In this document: piece after piece, positions 33,591-45,260 of the stretch
Layout: every line of letters starts with the position of its first letter
Position numbering within the stretch: the stretch's first letter is position 1
From: Meconema thalassinum
Taxonomy: Eukaryota; Arthropoda; Insecta; Orthoptera; Tettigoniidae
Assembly: GCA_946902985.2 (NCBI GenBank)
Contig: OX336393.1
Coordinates: 133,948,533-134,012,532 of the forward strand
DNA length: 64,000 bases
Reading direction: 5' to 3'
Program-made: the position numbers and the translations under genes
Notes under the pieces: generated by a model
Told to the model about the DNA's origin: nothing
The model's input: only the letters and a program-made list of their open reading frames with translations
The model's database searches: none

Positions 33591-35031
33591 GTGTGTGTGT
33601 GAGAGAGGTGTGTGTGTGTCCCCCCTAATAAAATCTAAACGGCTGGAGCGATTTCAGTGAAACTCGGTAATTTCATAGCACTATTCCCGGCGACCTCGAC
33701 CGACCCCTTCAAATCTTGTTACGTCTCACCAATCCATCATGGCGGCTGTACGAAATATTTCACTAGCATTCAATATCTCCGAAACTATTACCGATATCGC
33801 CCTGAAATTGTGCACGGTGATAAAGGGCACTACAAGAAGTTCACCTGTGAGACTTTCAAAAACCTGGTGACTACAAAACCAACATGGCGGCAAAGCGAAG
33901 TTGAGACATTTAAATAGACTCTTCTCGCGATTTAAATATCCAAACGTAATGAAACTTGGTACAGCAAATATTTATACACATTGCAATGCACTGGAGTCTA
34001 ATTTAGTTCAATTGTTTACATAACCTCAAAATGGCGGCTGTGCGAAATATTTCACTGACATTCTATATCTCCGAAACTATTACAGATATCACCCTGAAAT
34101 TTTGTACGGTGATAAAGGGTTCTTATACAAGTTTACCTATGCATATTTCATAAACCTGTAAAGTACAAAACGAACATGGCGACCAAGCGAATTTGAAATA
34201 TTTTAATATACTTTTCTCGTGATTTAACTCTCTGAGCGCAGTGAAATGTGATACAGTAAATGATTTTGCAGATTGTAATGCACTGCCATCTAATTTAATT
34301 CAATTGTTTACATAACCTCAAGATGGCGTCTGTGCGAAATTTTAAAATTATTTTATTTCTTGTGTCGTAATCATGCGATCGAAGTGAAAGTTTGAATAAT
34401 GAACCTAGGCAATAATTGTCCTTGAATGGTACATAACTCTATGGCCTATACATATAACAATCCTAAATGGCGAGCTTCCGAAATATTTAGACGGTTCTCA
34501 ATATCTATGAATCTTTTACAGCAACCAAACTGATTTTTTTAATGTTCATAGAGACTATGAACATATGTTCACCTATAGGACTTTCAGTAACCTGGTGAGC
34601 ACAAATCCAACATGGCGGCGACGCGAAGTATAAATATTTAAATGGACGTTTCTCGCGAATTAACTATCCGAGTGCCGTGAAACGTTGCACGTTAAATGCT
34701 TATACAAATGTTGATCCACTGGCATCTAATTTATTTCGATTGTTTGCATAATCACAAGATGGCTGCTGTGCGTAATTTTAAAATCTCGTTTTGACTTCTT
34801 GTGTTCTAATCATGCGATTGAAGTTTGAATACCACACCTACACAATAATCTTAATGTAATAGTACAAAAATAAAAATCCAACCTGGCGACCATCTGAAAT
34901 ATTTAGACGGTTCTCAATATCTACGAATCTGTTACAGCAATTAAACTGAAATTGTGTATGTTGATAGAGGCAATTAACATGAGCAGGATATATGAAAATA
35001 GGCTGTATAGTTCTTCACGGAACTACTTGTT
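31992..35031. mobile_element. Two HINE-B copies joined head to head (3-kb palindrome)
   Basis: The left copy (minus strand, 31992-33489) ends outward with CTTGTT complement and the 3' hairpin. The right copy (plus strand, 33490-35031) starts with TAGCCTATTTTC (33490-33501) and ends in the 3' repeat, hairpin and CTTGTT at 35026-35031. The left copy lacks its own outermost 5' hairpin half and abuts that of the right copy. GT/CA tracts lie symmetrically at about 33415-33465 and 33535-33620. Non-coding. Confidence 0.75.
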
Positions 35032-35234
35032 TTTTCTTAAATGAAAATAAGCTAAAAATCAGCTGCCCCTAATAATATTGTTGTATGCAGCCCAACTAGC
35101 GTTGTAATCAGGAAGGTCGATATTTCTCTGCTGCATCCAGTATGGTACTAAGGCACTGAAAGCATATCCTTCACACGATATTGAACAATATTACTTTTCC
35201 CTCGATGTGGCTACAGACTAATCTTCTTCTACGC

Positions 35235-35772
35235 CAGGGGTTCTCAACCTGTGGTACGCGTGCGAAACATTTCAGGGGGTACGCGGCAGGTCATCCTTCT
35301 ACTCGATCCACATGCGCAGTGAGCTTCGTGCCGTGACTACTGTGTGAGTTATTTACGGCGTGTGTATTTGAACTCCACAAAGAATTGCATCTTTTCTTTA
35401 CCGAGCACAATTCTAATTTATCATCAGTACTCAATGACTTTGGTTGGCTTTTAAAATTGGCCTATTTAAGTGATATTTTTGAAAAACTGAACATTTGGAA
35501 TAAATGTATGCATGGTAATGTTTCTGATATGCTCTATGTTGAAATGATTGCAAAAATCACCCTTTGGGAAAAGGAACTGAAAAACAACAACTATATTTTG
35601 TTTTATTAAAATATCTTTCCTTATAAAATTACAAAGTTTAAACCATACTAACTAAATACCTTTTACATTTTTAATAACCAATATTACTACCTAAGAAAGG
35701 TTAGTACGGGGTATGCAGGATGTTTAATTTTTTTAAAGGGGTACGATGATTGAAAAAGGTTGAGAACCCCTG
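35235..35772 (+). mobile_element. hAT element remnant with 8-bp target duplication
   Basis: The inverted ends are CAGGGGTTCTCAACCT (35235-35250) and AGGTTGAGAACCCCTG (35757-35772). They are flanked by TTCTACGC at 35227-35234 and 35773-35780, exactly the 8-bp duplication of hAT insertion. The CAGGGGTTCTCAACC end is typical of Charlie-like hAT elements. The insertion lies inside the fold-back element and is younger than it. Confidence 0.9.
35385..35609 (+). pseudogene. hAT transposase fragment (ZBED5/SCAND3-like)
   Basis: A 74-codon frame reads FTEHNSNLSSVLNDFGWLLK, then LAYLSDIFEKLNIWNKCMHG and MIAKITLWEKELKNNN. The W-L-x-K-L-A-Y-L-x-D-I-F-x-x-L-N pattern is the region C-terminal to the catalytic core in hAT transposases related to the domesticated ZBED5/FAM200/SCAND3 proteins. 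Only this segment survives between the inverted ends; the zinc finger and the first catalytic residues are deleted. The ATG is internal to the ancestral protein. The identity is from motif memory and should be confirmed by profile search. Confidence 0.65.
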
Positions 35773-35780
35773 TTCTACGC

Positions 35781-36480
35781 GATCAAGCACAGCGTTCTGC
35801 GCACCGGTACAAGTTTCCTTCCCCATCGTTTCCTATCCATAGTTGCCATCCGCCAACTGTCCACCCTAATTATTGCTGCCTGTTGCAGATCTTCATGGAG
35901 TCCCACCGCTTCCTTGGTCTTCCTGGTGGTCTCCTTCCAGTGGGGATGAAATCCAGTAGCTTCCGTGACCATCGGTGGTCTTCCAACCGGGCTACAGTCC
36001 ACTGCAGTCTTCTGGTTTTGATAGTTCCAGCTATGTTGGCATCATGGTACAGGTCTTCTACTTCATGATTGTGTCTGATTCTCCATTCACCCGTGTGTAC
36101 ATCCCTCACTGATCCGAAGATCTTCCGAAGAACTTTTCTCTCAAATACGAGTAGTTTATGAAAGTCCTGTTTTCGAATACTCCATGTCTCACAGCCATAT
36201 AGTACAACGGGTTGGATCAGAGTTGTATACAGACGAATTCTGAACTGTCTGGAGAGACATCTGGACCGAAGAAGCTGTGTTAGGCTGTAGAGAGTTCGGT
36301 TTCCTGCTTCGATCCTGGCGTTGATCTCTGCCTCACATGATGAGTTCTCCGTGAAAAGCGATCCTAGGTACTTCAATTCATGGACCCTCTTGTAGGACTG
36401 GTCCCCCACCCGCAGTGACTGTAGTTGCCCAAAAACGTGGCCTTGCCCGCGAGTCATATTGAGGTACTCGGTCTTGGTTT
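35781..36480 (-). pseudogene. Third LINE family, RT motif E to C-terminus
   Basis: The clear frame is 35870-36457 (195 codons). It opens with TRGQGHVFGQLQSL, then HELKYLGSLFTENSSCEAEI (motif E), TTLIQPVVLYGCETW, FERKVLRKIFGSVRDV and RRLQWTVARLEDHRW, ending GRRPPGRPRKRWDSMK before the 3' end of the element. The R-L-x-W-x-G/A-H-x-x-R and G-R-P-x-x-R-W patterns are the standard tail of RTE-like LINE polyproteins. RT motifs A to D are missing. The peptide differs from family 1 and from the LINE at 44 kb. A possible 6-bp ACTAAT repeat brackets it. Confidence 0.75.
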
Positions 36481-36654
36481 CAAACTAATAGGCCTACGAG
36501 GGAAAATTAATAGTGTTCAGTATCATTTGCGGGATAAACTTGCAGTGCATTAGTACCATACGGGATGCAAGTAGAGAAATATCGACCTTCCTGACAACGC
36601 GCGTTAGTTGGGCTGCATAAAACAATATTATTAGGGGTAACTAATTCAGCTGGT

Positions 36655-37286
36655 TAGTCCACGAGGACCGGTGCATGGGTATTTTTAACCCGAAGCTTAA
36701 ATAATGCTGAATATTTTCGTTTTGGTCTTATTTTATGTCACTTACTGTACCTTCCTTCCAGACCTTGAACTTCACCCTGCAATAGAAACAAGTCCATAGC
36801 TTTTTGAACACTCATGTTATTTCTATATTATTTACGGTCGGGTCAGATTTACCCATGGCGCCAGTCCTCGCGTAACAATTTTCGGCTTACGTTAGTCGGG
36901 ACAATATGTAAAAAGTAAGGGGGAAAATCCACTTATTTTGGTGCAGCACAATCGCAAATCTCAGGTTCTTGTTAATCCGTCTTTAGGGTTTGATACCTTG
37001 GTCATCAGCTCCTTTGGTCAAAAAATATTAAGATGACTGCTTTGCCGCCACTATCCAGGCCAATGATACTGTTAGGAAAATTATTGTTATTATTCTGTAT
37101 GTTAAATTTGAAAAATAATAATAAACTTCATGATATATTGGGAATAGTTCTAGGAAGACACGGGGTGTAAAATTACTTCACTAAAATACGTACGACTACG
37201 ACAAAAAGGGAGTGACCCACTATGGGAGAAAATGACCCGGCGCCAATCCTCGTGTTATATTTTTGACGCCAGTTCTCAAGGGTTAA
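36655..37286 (+). mobile_element. TTAA-type MITE (piggyBac-like), copy 2
   Basis: Colinear with 26715-27318. The right end is CAGTTCTCAAGGGTTAA and the left TTAGTCCACGAGGACCGG, giving degenerate inverted ends. The copy differs by small indels and one extra T/A-rich stretch near 37085. Non-coding. Confidence 0.5.
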
Positions 37287-37544
37287 TCATATTTTAATCA
37301 CATGTAATTTATCAGGGTTTTTTTTCTCAGCATGTCCCAGTAATTTGAATTACATTGTGTTGACCAACTGAGAATTTATTGGAAATATTGGACGCGGTCC
37401 TTAAGTCCAAGGTGTTTGTTTCCTCCAATTTCGTTGCTTCTTTTCGTCAGCGATTATCAATTTTTAGAAGCTATTCAGTCGGTCAACGCGAGTGTGCTTA
37501 ATTAGATTGGGCGGAGAGTTAAAATTAATTTTCTAGTAGTGGCT

Positions 37545-37915
37545 ACCATACAGGCTGTTGTCATCTCTGGGTTCGATCCCAGCTCTTCCAAGAAATTTAA
37601 TTTTTGTCGGTTCCGAGAAATTTAATTCTTCTCGGAGGGCTGGAACGGTCTGCACTCAGCCTTTTGAGGCAAAACTAAGAAGAGGTGGGCCCGATTCTCA
37701 CCTTAACCATCCTAGAAGTAGTTATTCGTGGTTTCCCGTTCTACTCAAGGCAAATGACGGGATGGTTCCTAATTTGAGTCCACGGCCACCTCCTTTCCAA
37801 CACTAGCTTGCCACGGGTACGAAAATAATAAGTCAGCAGACAAATCTAGACACACCCAAGTACACAGGGCTGCAATTACCACCATGTCCTAACCCCTAAA
37901 AGAACCAATACAGGC
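37545..37915 (+). mobile_element. SINE-like repeat, family 5
   Basis: A B-box-like GGGTTCGATCCCAG lies at about 37569-37582, followed by a duplicated AGAAATTTAATT...TC segment, GAGGCAAAACTAAGAAGAGG, GGCAAATGACGGGATGGTTC and GTACACAGGGCTGC. Same family as 20.49 and 42.69-43.06 kb, and more complete here. Confidence 0.6.
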
Positions 37916-38241
37916 GTTCAGAAACTAACAATCGAATGTTTACGATTGTCCCCTAGCTAGTTTTATAAGTAGATTTCCATAGCTACTTTAATTCCAGGTA
38001 AATGCTGTGATATTGTCTACCTGAAGGCCACGTCCACTGAGCCACAAATTGAAATGTGTCTGGTGGCAGTTGCAATGTTTATTAGATATAGTTCATTGTT
38101 TCATTAGTCTGTGATGTGTGAGGGTGCATGCGAGTGTGCCTGGTGACAGACTATTGAGTGGTAGTAATTTGTTGGTGGTGGAAATTTAGTATTTTTGTTA
38201 GTAGAATGTTGGTTTTAATTGTTAGCAGAAGGTTAGTATTT

Positions 38242-39366
38242 TTAGCCTACTTTTCACATTTTGCAAAAATGAGGGAAAAAAGTAGACTTAAGAGATCGGG
38301 CAAATGTGTGTCTGTCCTTCTGTCTGTCTGGCTGTGAGTGTCCCCCCCCCCTATCAGCTCCTAAACGGCTGTAGCAAGCGAAACAAAATTTGGTAGGAGT
38401 AAAGACCTATACCTGAATATCTCACCGCCATATTTGAAAATGATGTCAGTGCTATCAACTGCTGAAAAATCGCAATTGAAATTTGAGCTCCATGTTGGAT
38501 ATCTTGGAAGGTATGAATGGGAGCTATTTCAAAATTGGCACACGTATAGACAATAATATTGCAGTTTAATTTCCAGGAGGCCATACATGGCAGTGTTGCC
38601 AAAATGATTATAAGCCTGCTGATAGTTCCAAATTTTAAATGCATATAACTTCTACACTATCAATTCGATTTCAACCAAATTTTGTATGTGCTATGTGTAC
38701 ATAAACAGATATGACTGAGCGTATTCTCAAGAGCAACCAGGGCTGCCAACTGTTAATAAATACTGTCTTTCTTTTTGTTACCCTAATATCAATATATCAG
38801 AAAGTATGCAAGCCAATAGTTCTAAACTTTGCACACGTATAGCACATGGCTTTCCTGATTAATTTGGAGTAACTAATATAGTCCTACGCTAGTGCTGACA
38901 ACATTATTCTAAGCCTGCTGATAGGTCCAATTTTAAAATGCATGTAACTTCTCGACTAACTAATGGATTTCATTCGAAATTGACACAACAATAGATCATA
39001 TTATTTGAGATTCTTTCTGACCAATACATGTATGTCATTGTTGCCAACATGATTTTACGCGCGCTGTTAGATCCAATGTTTAACTGCATGTAACGTCTAT
39101 GCTATCCATTGGACTTCAACCAAATTTTGTATTCTGTACCTTAAGAGATGGAACTAAGAATATATTCAGTCACCAGGGCTGCCAACTGTAGTTCTCTATT
39201 AGGCTACATTATGCCAGGTATACAGTATTTCCAACTAATTAGAAATGTCGATATTACCAACTTAATTTCGTCATTAGTCTAGATAGATCCATATAGATTA
39301 ATCATTTGCATGAATCTTAAATTTTAAGAAAAGTAGGCTCTTTAGTTCGTCACGGAACTTCTTGTT
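38242..39366 (+). mobile_element. HINE-C copy
   Basis: The 5' repeat TAGCCTACTTTTC (38242-38254) is followed by a hairpin partner (AAAAGTAGACTTA), GAGATCGGGC and a CTGT-rich tract. The 3' repeat GAAAAGTAGGCT is at 39328-39339, the hairpin AGTTCGTCACGGAACTT at 39344-39360 and CTTGTT at 39361-39366. The interior differs from HINE-A and HINE-B but keeps the CAACCAAATTTTGTAT-like phrases. Flanks rejoin into a T run that also exists uninterrupted just upstream. Confidence 0.8.
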
Positions 39367-39699
39367 TGTTAGTAGAATTGCTCTATTACTTATTCTGAAA
39401 GGGAGTAGCAGCCTTTGAGAATAAATCAATTCTTTACATGTCTTATAGACGGTTAAAATATTGATAATGTAAGCCAACTAATGGCTACACTGCGTTCTGC
39501 TGCACGGCAGAAAGCAACGGGAAATTACAGCCGTAATGCTATTCCCGAGTATTGTACCCGCTTGAGCGGAGAATGCTTGGTTATTACTCGACTATAATCT
39601 TCGGCTTCGGGGTGCGTTACGTCCAACCTACAAGTGACCTGGCATTCGGATATGTAAACACAATAAGGTTATCAAGACTACAGGAAAAACTCAACATTA

Positions 39700-40119
39700 C
39701 AGTAATAAACTATGCCTTCCTTTGGAGGGGAAGTAAAGCCGGCGGTCCCATGTCATAGATTTATGGCATTTTAAAGAACCTTCCACTAATTACACCTGTG
39801 TGAAGCTAAATTTTATAGGTTAAGAATGTAAACAACGCTCTTAGGTTCCTAAGTTCGTTGCCAAGTGCCAACTGCGGTGACGTCTCGTAGCTAAGTTCTG
39901 AACTAGTAGTCGTTGACGGTGGTGATTGGAGGTAAAAGTAGGAACTACTTGAAAATTGATCGTCTGCAGTCCTTACTTGAATTAAAACAGATATATACAC
40001 TAATACAGTCATCACAATTAACACCGGTTATCAGACAGATTCTACACACACCCAAAGTACACGGGGCAACATGACCGCGTTGTCGCAGCCCCTAAACTTA
40101 AGAACCGACCAACCAACCA
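39700..40119 (+). mobile_element. SINE-like repeat, family 3, copy 2
   Basis: Colinear with 1.38-1.81 kb from the CCTTTGGAGGGGAAGTAAAGC block to the AACCGACCAACCAACCA tail. The tRNA-like head is missing. It borders the 3' truncation of giant LTR copy 3. Confidence 0.6.
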
Positions 40120-42047
40120 TACTCAAAAATATCAATCAAAAATATATATATTCAAAATGAAAATCAATCATTTACTTGGCATTGTCCCTTCACGTAAGAA
40201 TCACTTCAAAATCACTCTAAAAATCACTCTACTATCATTTGCAATTGTCTTGCTTATTCTATTTAGTTCTTATCATTATAATTATTCATTTAAGTTTATA
40301 TTCACTTAGGCATCGAGCGTGCCTATCACTTTAGAGAATTTTATATAGTCTAAGGCTTTGAATATTTAACTGATTCACAATACCCTTCAGGGCTTCCTTT
40401 ATCTATACATTTATAATTTATCTTCCATTCAGTTCCTAGACTGATTAACTACTTCCACAAAGCCTTAGGTATTTAACAAAAATACATTTATTTACAACAC
40501 AACATGTCATGGCTCTACCCTTCAATATTCCATTTATCTCTTCATGCTCCAGGTGATTCATTTTTGTATTGTACCATGCACTGTTTTATTTTATTTTTGT
40601 GGGATCTTTCAATCATATTAAAATTCATTATTTCATAACCCGTTCATTCATTATTTCTCAAGAAAGGAATAGCTTTTTATCAACAATTCTAACATTGACC
40701 AAATCTGTCTAAATTCACTTTATTGCTTCAAACTTAGGCTTGGGAGAATTGTATCAACCCCAGCATTCCAAATATATGATTTATATTAATCTAGCACCTT
40801 TTATTCAAAATTTTCATATCGCTATGATTTATTGCTAGTCTCTATTAAAAAACCTACTCGACAACGGAACTCATTATGTGGTCTCACCCTATTCACTCAT
40901 TAGAGGTAGGTCCGGGTTAGCTGGCCACCCCCTCCTCCTTGGTACTTTACTTGTGATTTATGACGTCTCGTGGATCGCCCTTCCTTTTACAATACAGTTT
41001 ACTACCTTTCAAAACATATGGTTATCCAAGCTTTAATACTTTGTTTCACGTACAACTACTTGCTTCCTCATTTATTATTATCATTAACATTTCGTGTTTC
41101 CAGGATATTTTGCACTAGTTCGGAGAGGATGTACGACGACTTCATTAATATCACTTCACTTACGACGATTCATTTCATCAACTTTATTTCCGACGAATGA
41201 CAAAGCTGGGCACACATCCAGTCTTACATGCAAATACCATAATATACCATTTCATTTCACTTGCGACGCTTCAATACAACAACTTTACTTACGACGATTT
41301 ATTTCAACAATGCCAGGCTGGGGATCCTTAGTTCATCCAACGGGTCTCACATGTGAATACCATAACTTCAATATCTCGGTGGGAATTACTCATCCACGGA
41401 GCCATAACTTGATTAATACACTAACCTGGCCAGAACCAATAGTCTGCCAGTGGGCCATGCCCTCATCCAATGACGAATTCCCAACATTATTCTTACCTTT
41501 CGTCTCACGAACAAAATATACCTTGGATCAAGCATTTCTTTGCTAACTCTGAGCTAAACTTATTTCAATTACTTGGCCCTTTCGGCAGTACAACTTTTCT
41601 TGGATACTCATCTATATATTTAAAATAGTAAGGTGATTTTTGTTACCACGAGATTGAGAGAACGACAGAACCGATTTACTTCGTAGAGCACTTTAACGAA
41701 AGCTCTTGGCCTCTATATTTGCAGAGTGTCTCTAAAATAAACAAATATATTACGGTATATTTTTGAATTAATATAGAAAATAGCAGAATTCTTGCCCCTC
41801 ACGCATGCGCACAATCCGCCTGGGGTCATGACAAAATGGCGGTGAGAAGTCCATTAAAATTTAATAAGCTTCCATGTAATTGAAAACATACATTAACCAA
41901 GTTCTGACAATAAAATATAATAACAGTATGAACGTATACGAATGTGCAACATTGATTTACCCATTTGGATAATAAAATGGATTATTTCCTTCACACAGCG
42001 GCTTTTGAAGATAATGAACGGCTGCGTCTGCCTCTAAACAAGAGTGC

Positions 42048-42120
42048 GCGAGTAGCCATGTGGTTAAGGCGACTGACTGTGGTGCCAAGGTTCACCGGTT
42101 CGATCCCAGCCCCCGCCAAT
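42048..42120 (+). other. tRNA-like segment (Pol III promoter-like)
   Basis: AGTAGCCATGTGGTTAAGGC (A-box-like) is followed after about 25 bp by CACCGGTTCGATCCCAGC (B-box-like) and then a T run. The ends do not form a good acceptor stem, so it is more likely a SINE head than a functional tRNA. Confidence 0.45.
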
Positions 42121-42689
42121 TTTTTTTACCACTGAAATATTGTTTAATCAAGGAGTATTAGTAAGGTTTTATGTCTGTTAAAGATACATATTTCTACATT
42201 CCCTCTCAATTCGTTTTATTTCCGTTTTACCATTGCAATACAGCATGTGATCAAAAGAGCAAACTGTTGTCCTCAGTACGCCGTTTAAATATCTGCAATC
42301 AGTTCCTATAACTGACAACTGATGGCAGTACATCGCCCATATAGTTCCAGTAACTGACAGCAGATGGCAGCACCATTGCATCGATATATTTAAAACACAA
42401 GACACGTTTTCACGTGATGGAGAATTATAAAGGAGTGGAATATTTAAGAAGGGAAATTTTGAGGAACATTAACCGACAGTTGAATGTGTAGGCTATGTTG
42501 TTTATGTACCTTAATATTGCAATTTCTTCCCAATGTTTCGGTGGTCAAGTTATTAGCGTCCTAGACTAAATGTTATAATTATGCATCGTCGATATACTCT
42601 TAAATTATTAAAGAAAAAAGTAGTTTTCCAGGCACTCGCGCGTGTCCACAATTGCTTTCGCCATGAGAGACACTTGGCAAACATAATTC

Positions 42690-43060
42690 GTTTGAAGGGC
42701 TCCGACATCGTGGTCACTCAGCCCCGTGTACTTGGGTGTGTATGTGTGAAATTTTCTCTCATAACCTGTGTTATTGTGATGGCCGCATTACTGTGTGTAT
42801 TTGTAATTAAGGTGGTAAATGGCAAGGAGACGGCCAAGGCCTTAAGTTAGGAACCATCCCGGTATTTGCCTTAAGTGGAAGTGGGAAACCACGGAAAACC
42901 ACATCCAAGATTGTCGAGGTGGGAATTAAAACCTTCCTCTTCTTAGTTATACCTCAAGAGACTGAATGTGCCCCGTTTTTGCCCTCAGACCAGAATTAAA
43001 TTTCTTGGCAGAGCAGGAAATGTAACCCGGGTCTCCGGGGCGATAGACAAGAATAGGTGG
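42690..43060 (-). mobile_element. SINE-like repeat, family 5
   Basis: On the minus strand it shows a B-box-like GACCCGGGTTACATTTCC, CAAGAAATTTAATTCTGG, GGCACATTCAGTCTCTTGAG, ACTAAGAAGAGGAAGG and GGCAAATACCGGGATGGTTC, in the same order as 37.55-37.91 kb. The short frames here are incidental. Confidence 0.6.
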
Positions 43061-44337
43061 GCCTCCATGTGTTAATACGATTTTTGACATGCACGGGACA
43101 TAGAATTCAAAAACTGCCTCCATTAGGGTGACTGCCGAAGTGAGTATTGAGTATAGGCCTATGGTCGTTCCAGTAGATGGCGAAGTGATTCTATGTTCCC
43201 CTGCAAAATGTACTGCCATAACCTATAACAGGTGCTGGAAATTGCTTATTTAGAGCAGTTTCGTACTGTTTATAACAAAATGAAGAACGTCATTCTGAGC
43301 TGCGTTTTCAAGCTATTGCAAAAAAATTCGCTGGCAGGAACAATTATAAGGAATTTATTTTAAGCGATCAGTCTCATCGCATTCTCCTCACCAACCAACT
43401 TGAGTATGAAAGTCTCTGGACGGTCATGTTGAACTTCATTGTATAATACAATTGTTTAATGATTATTTGTTTAGAGTACTGAGTCTAACTACGCAGTTGA
43501 TTTCGGCAATGGAAGTATTATTTGCCATTTAATATTTAGCGGCTCCGTTATTGCAGGACACTATAGTGTTATCGAATAATACGAAGCACACTGAAGATGA
43601 AAGCCAGCTACTTCATTTCCCTATTATTGAATTTTTCAATTCCTTGGAATTAAGTGATTCGCCTCCACATACTCCGAACGTTTGAGCCATAGTTATGGTC
43701 CTTAGAAATCTGAACGTTTCCCAAGGACTCATACATGGTAATATATTAATTGTAAGAAATATGTAAGAAATTGCTTGAATTCGGATATAATAGGTGCAGT
43801 AATATTAGGTAGAGAGCTCAAATCCTACGACTTGATTTAACACCTTCCGATAAAACCCTTGCAGGTGCAGTACATTTTCTTTTAATAGGCAACAATGTCC
43901 TATTCGCTCGGCCTACCTTATCACAATCAATCAAGCTCAAAGAGAAACTCTTGAACGTATTGGGCTATTTACCTCATCACGTTTTAAGTCATGACCAGTA
44001 GGATAGTGAACGTACAAAAAAGGTCCTGTATGGGATGGTAAAGAATAAGGGGCGGAAGGATCCTACGGATTATGTTAGAATGGTGAACAAAAGGGGACAA
44101 GGGATAGAAAATAGGGAAGAACTGAAGAAAATGTGGAAAGAATATTTTGAAGTACTCCTGAACCCAAATGGAAACCACGGCGAGTAGGAAGAAATCAGGG
44201 AAGAGGTACAGTAGATGAACTGCAAACAGAAAAGGACTTAACATGGAAAGAAGTGGAAGATGCAGTGAGGAAGATGAAAGGAGGGAAGGCACTGGGTGTG
44301 GATGAGTTGAGTGTGGAGATGGTGAGAGCAGCAGGAG

Positions 44338-45003
44338 ATGTGGGATACAATGGTTGTACCGAGTGATGAAGACAGCATGGAAGGAAAGGAAGACCCCAGA
44401 GGACTGGAAAAAGGGAATAATTGTCCCGATCTTCAAGAAAGGTACGGTAGTAGAACTGAATACAGAAACTATCGGGGAATAACACTGATGAGTCATTGTG
44501 CAAAGATGTTTGAGAAAGTTTTGGTAAGGAGAATTAGGACAAGGATAGAAGGAGGGATGAGGGAAGAACAACATGGCTTCAGAGCAGGAAGGTCCACAGT
44601 GGATTTGATTTTTGCTGTAAGGCAGTTACAAGAACAGCACAATGAGTATGGAACAGATCTACTGATGGCCTTCCTGGACATTGAGAAAGCATATGACAGT
44701 GTATGCAGAAACAAAGTATGGAAGTCCCTGGAGGATAGAGGAATAGAAAAATGGACTATAAGGAGGATAAAGGAGATGTACAAGGGAAGCGTGAGCTGTG
44801 TGAAAGTGGGAGGAGAGAGATCGGACTGGTTGGAACAGAGAAACGGCCTGAAACAAGGAAGTGCACTGTCACTGTTACTTTTCATTGTGGTGATGGATAA
44901 CATAATGACACGAGTGGCACAAGTAATTGGGGAAGGAAAGATGAAAGCAATGGTGCTTGCAGATGATTTGATGATTTGGGGAAACAAGGAGGAGGAGGTA
45001 TAG
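44338..45003 (+). pseudogene. LINE reverse transcriptase (fourth family)
   Basis: In this 221-codon frame, the first 40 or so residues are out of the ancestral frame. True RT homology begins at YRNYRGITLMSHCAKMFEKV (about residue 42). Then come EEQHGFRAGRSTVDLIFAVR, motif A LMAFLDIEKAYDSV (Asp about 114), motif B RNGLKQGSALSLLLFIVVMD (about 168-187) and motif C LADD (207-210). The catalytic aspartates are intact. Upstream, in another frame, KMKGGKALGVDELSVEMVR gives the K-x-P/L-G-x-D motif. The frame stops at TAG 45001-45003 after KEEEV, where translation should continue into motif D at 45010. Confidence 0.85.
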
Positions 45004-45009
45004 GAACAG

Positions 45010-45192
45010 TTGGACGTGTGGGAAGGAATAATACAAGGTTATGGGATGAAATTTAGCATAAATAAGAGTGAGATGGTGATCACAACAAGGAAGAAGGAAA
45101 GAACCACAACAGGAATAACAATTGGTGGGGAACAGCTGAAGAAAGTGGAGAGATTCAAGTATCTGGGAAGCCTGATACAAGAGAATGGATGA
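45010..45192 (+). pseudogene. LINE RT motif D/E segment (fourth family)
   Basis: The frame reads GYGMKFSINKSEMVITTRKK (motif D), then VERFKYLGSLIQENG (motif E) and stops at a TGA. It is one codon after the stop of the preceding frame and in phase with it, so a point mutation separates them. Confidence 0.8.
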
Positions 45193-45260
45193 AACGATAG
45201 AGAAATAAATGAGCGGGGGCGACTGGCAGAAGCATTCCGGAGGAGTGTGAGAAGCATGTT

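Larger units (their letters stand above)
35066..36637. mobile_element. Fold-back element with about 165-bp inverted ends
   Basis: The left end CCCCTAATAATATTGTT and the complement of the right end are identical over 17 bp. The similarity continues to about 35230 and 36478, through GCAGCCCAACTA, AGGAAGGTCGATATTTCTCT and TTTTCCCTCG. The interior holds a LINE RT fragment and a later hAT insertion. No transposase of its own is seen, so it is either a fold-back MITE invaded by a LINE or one that captured LINE sequence. A flanking target duplication could not be fixed. Confidence 0.65.
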
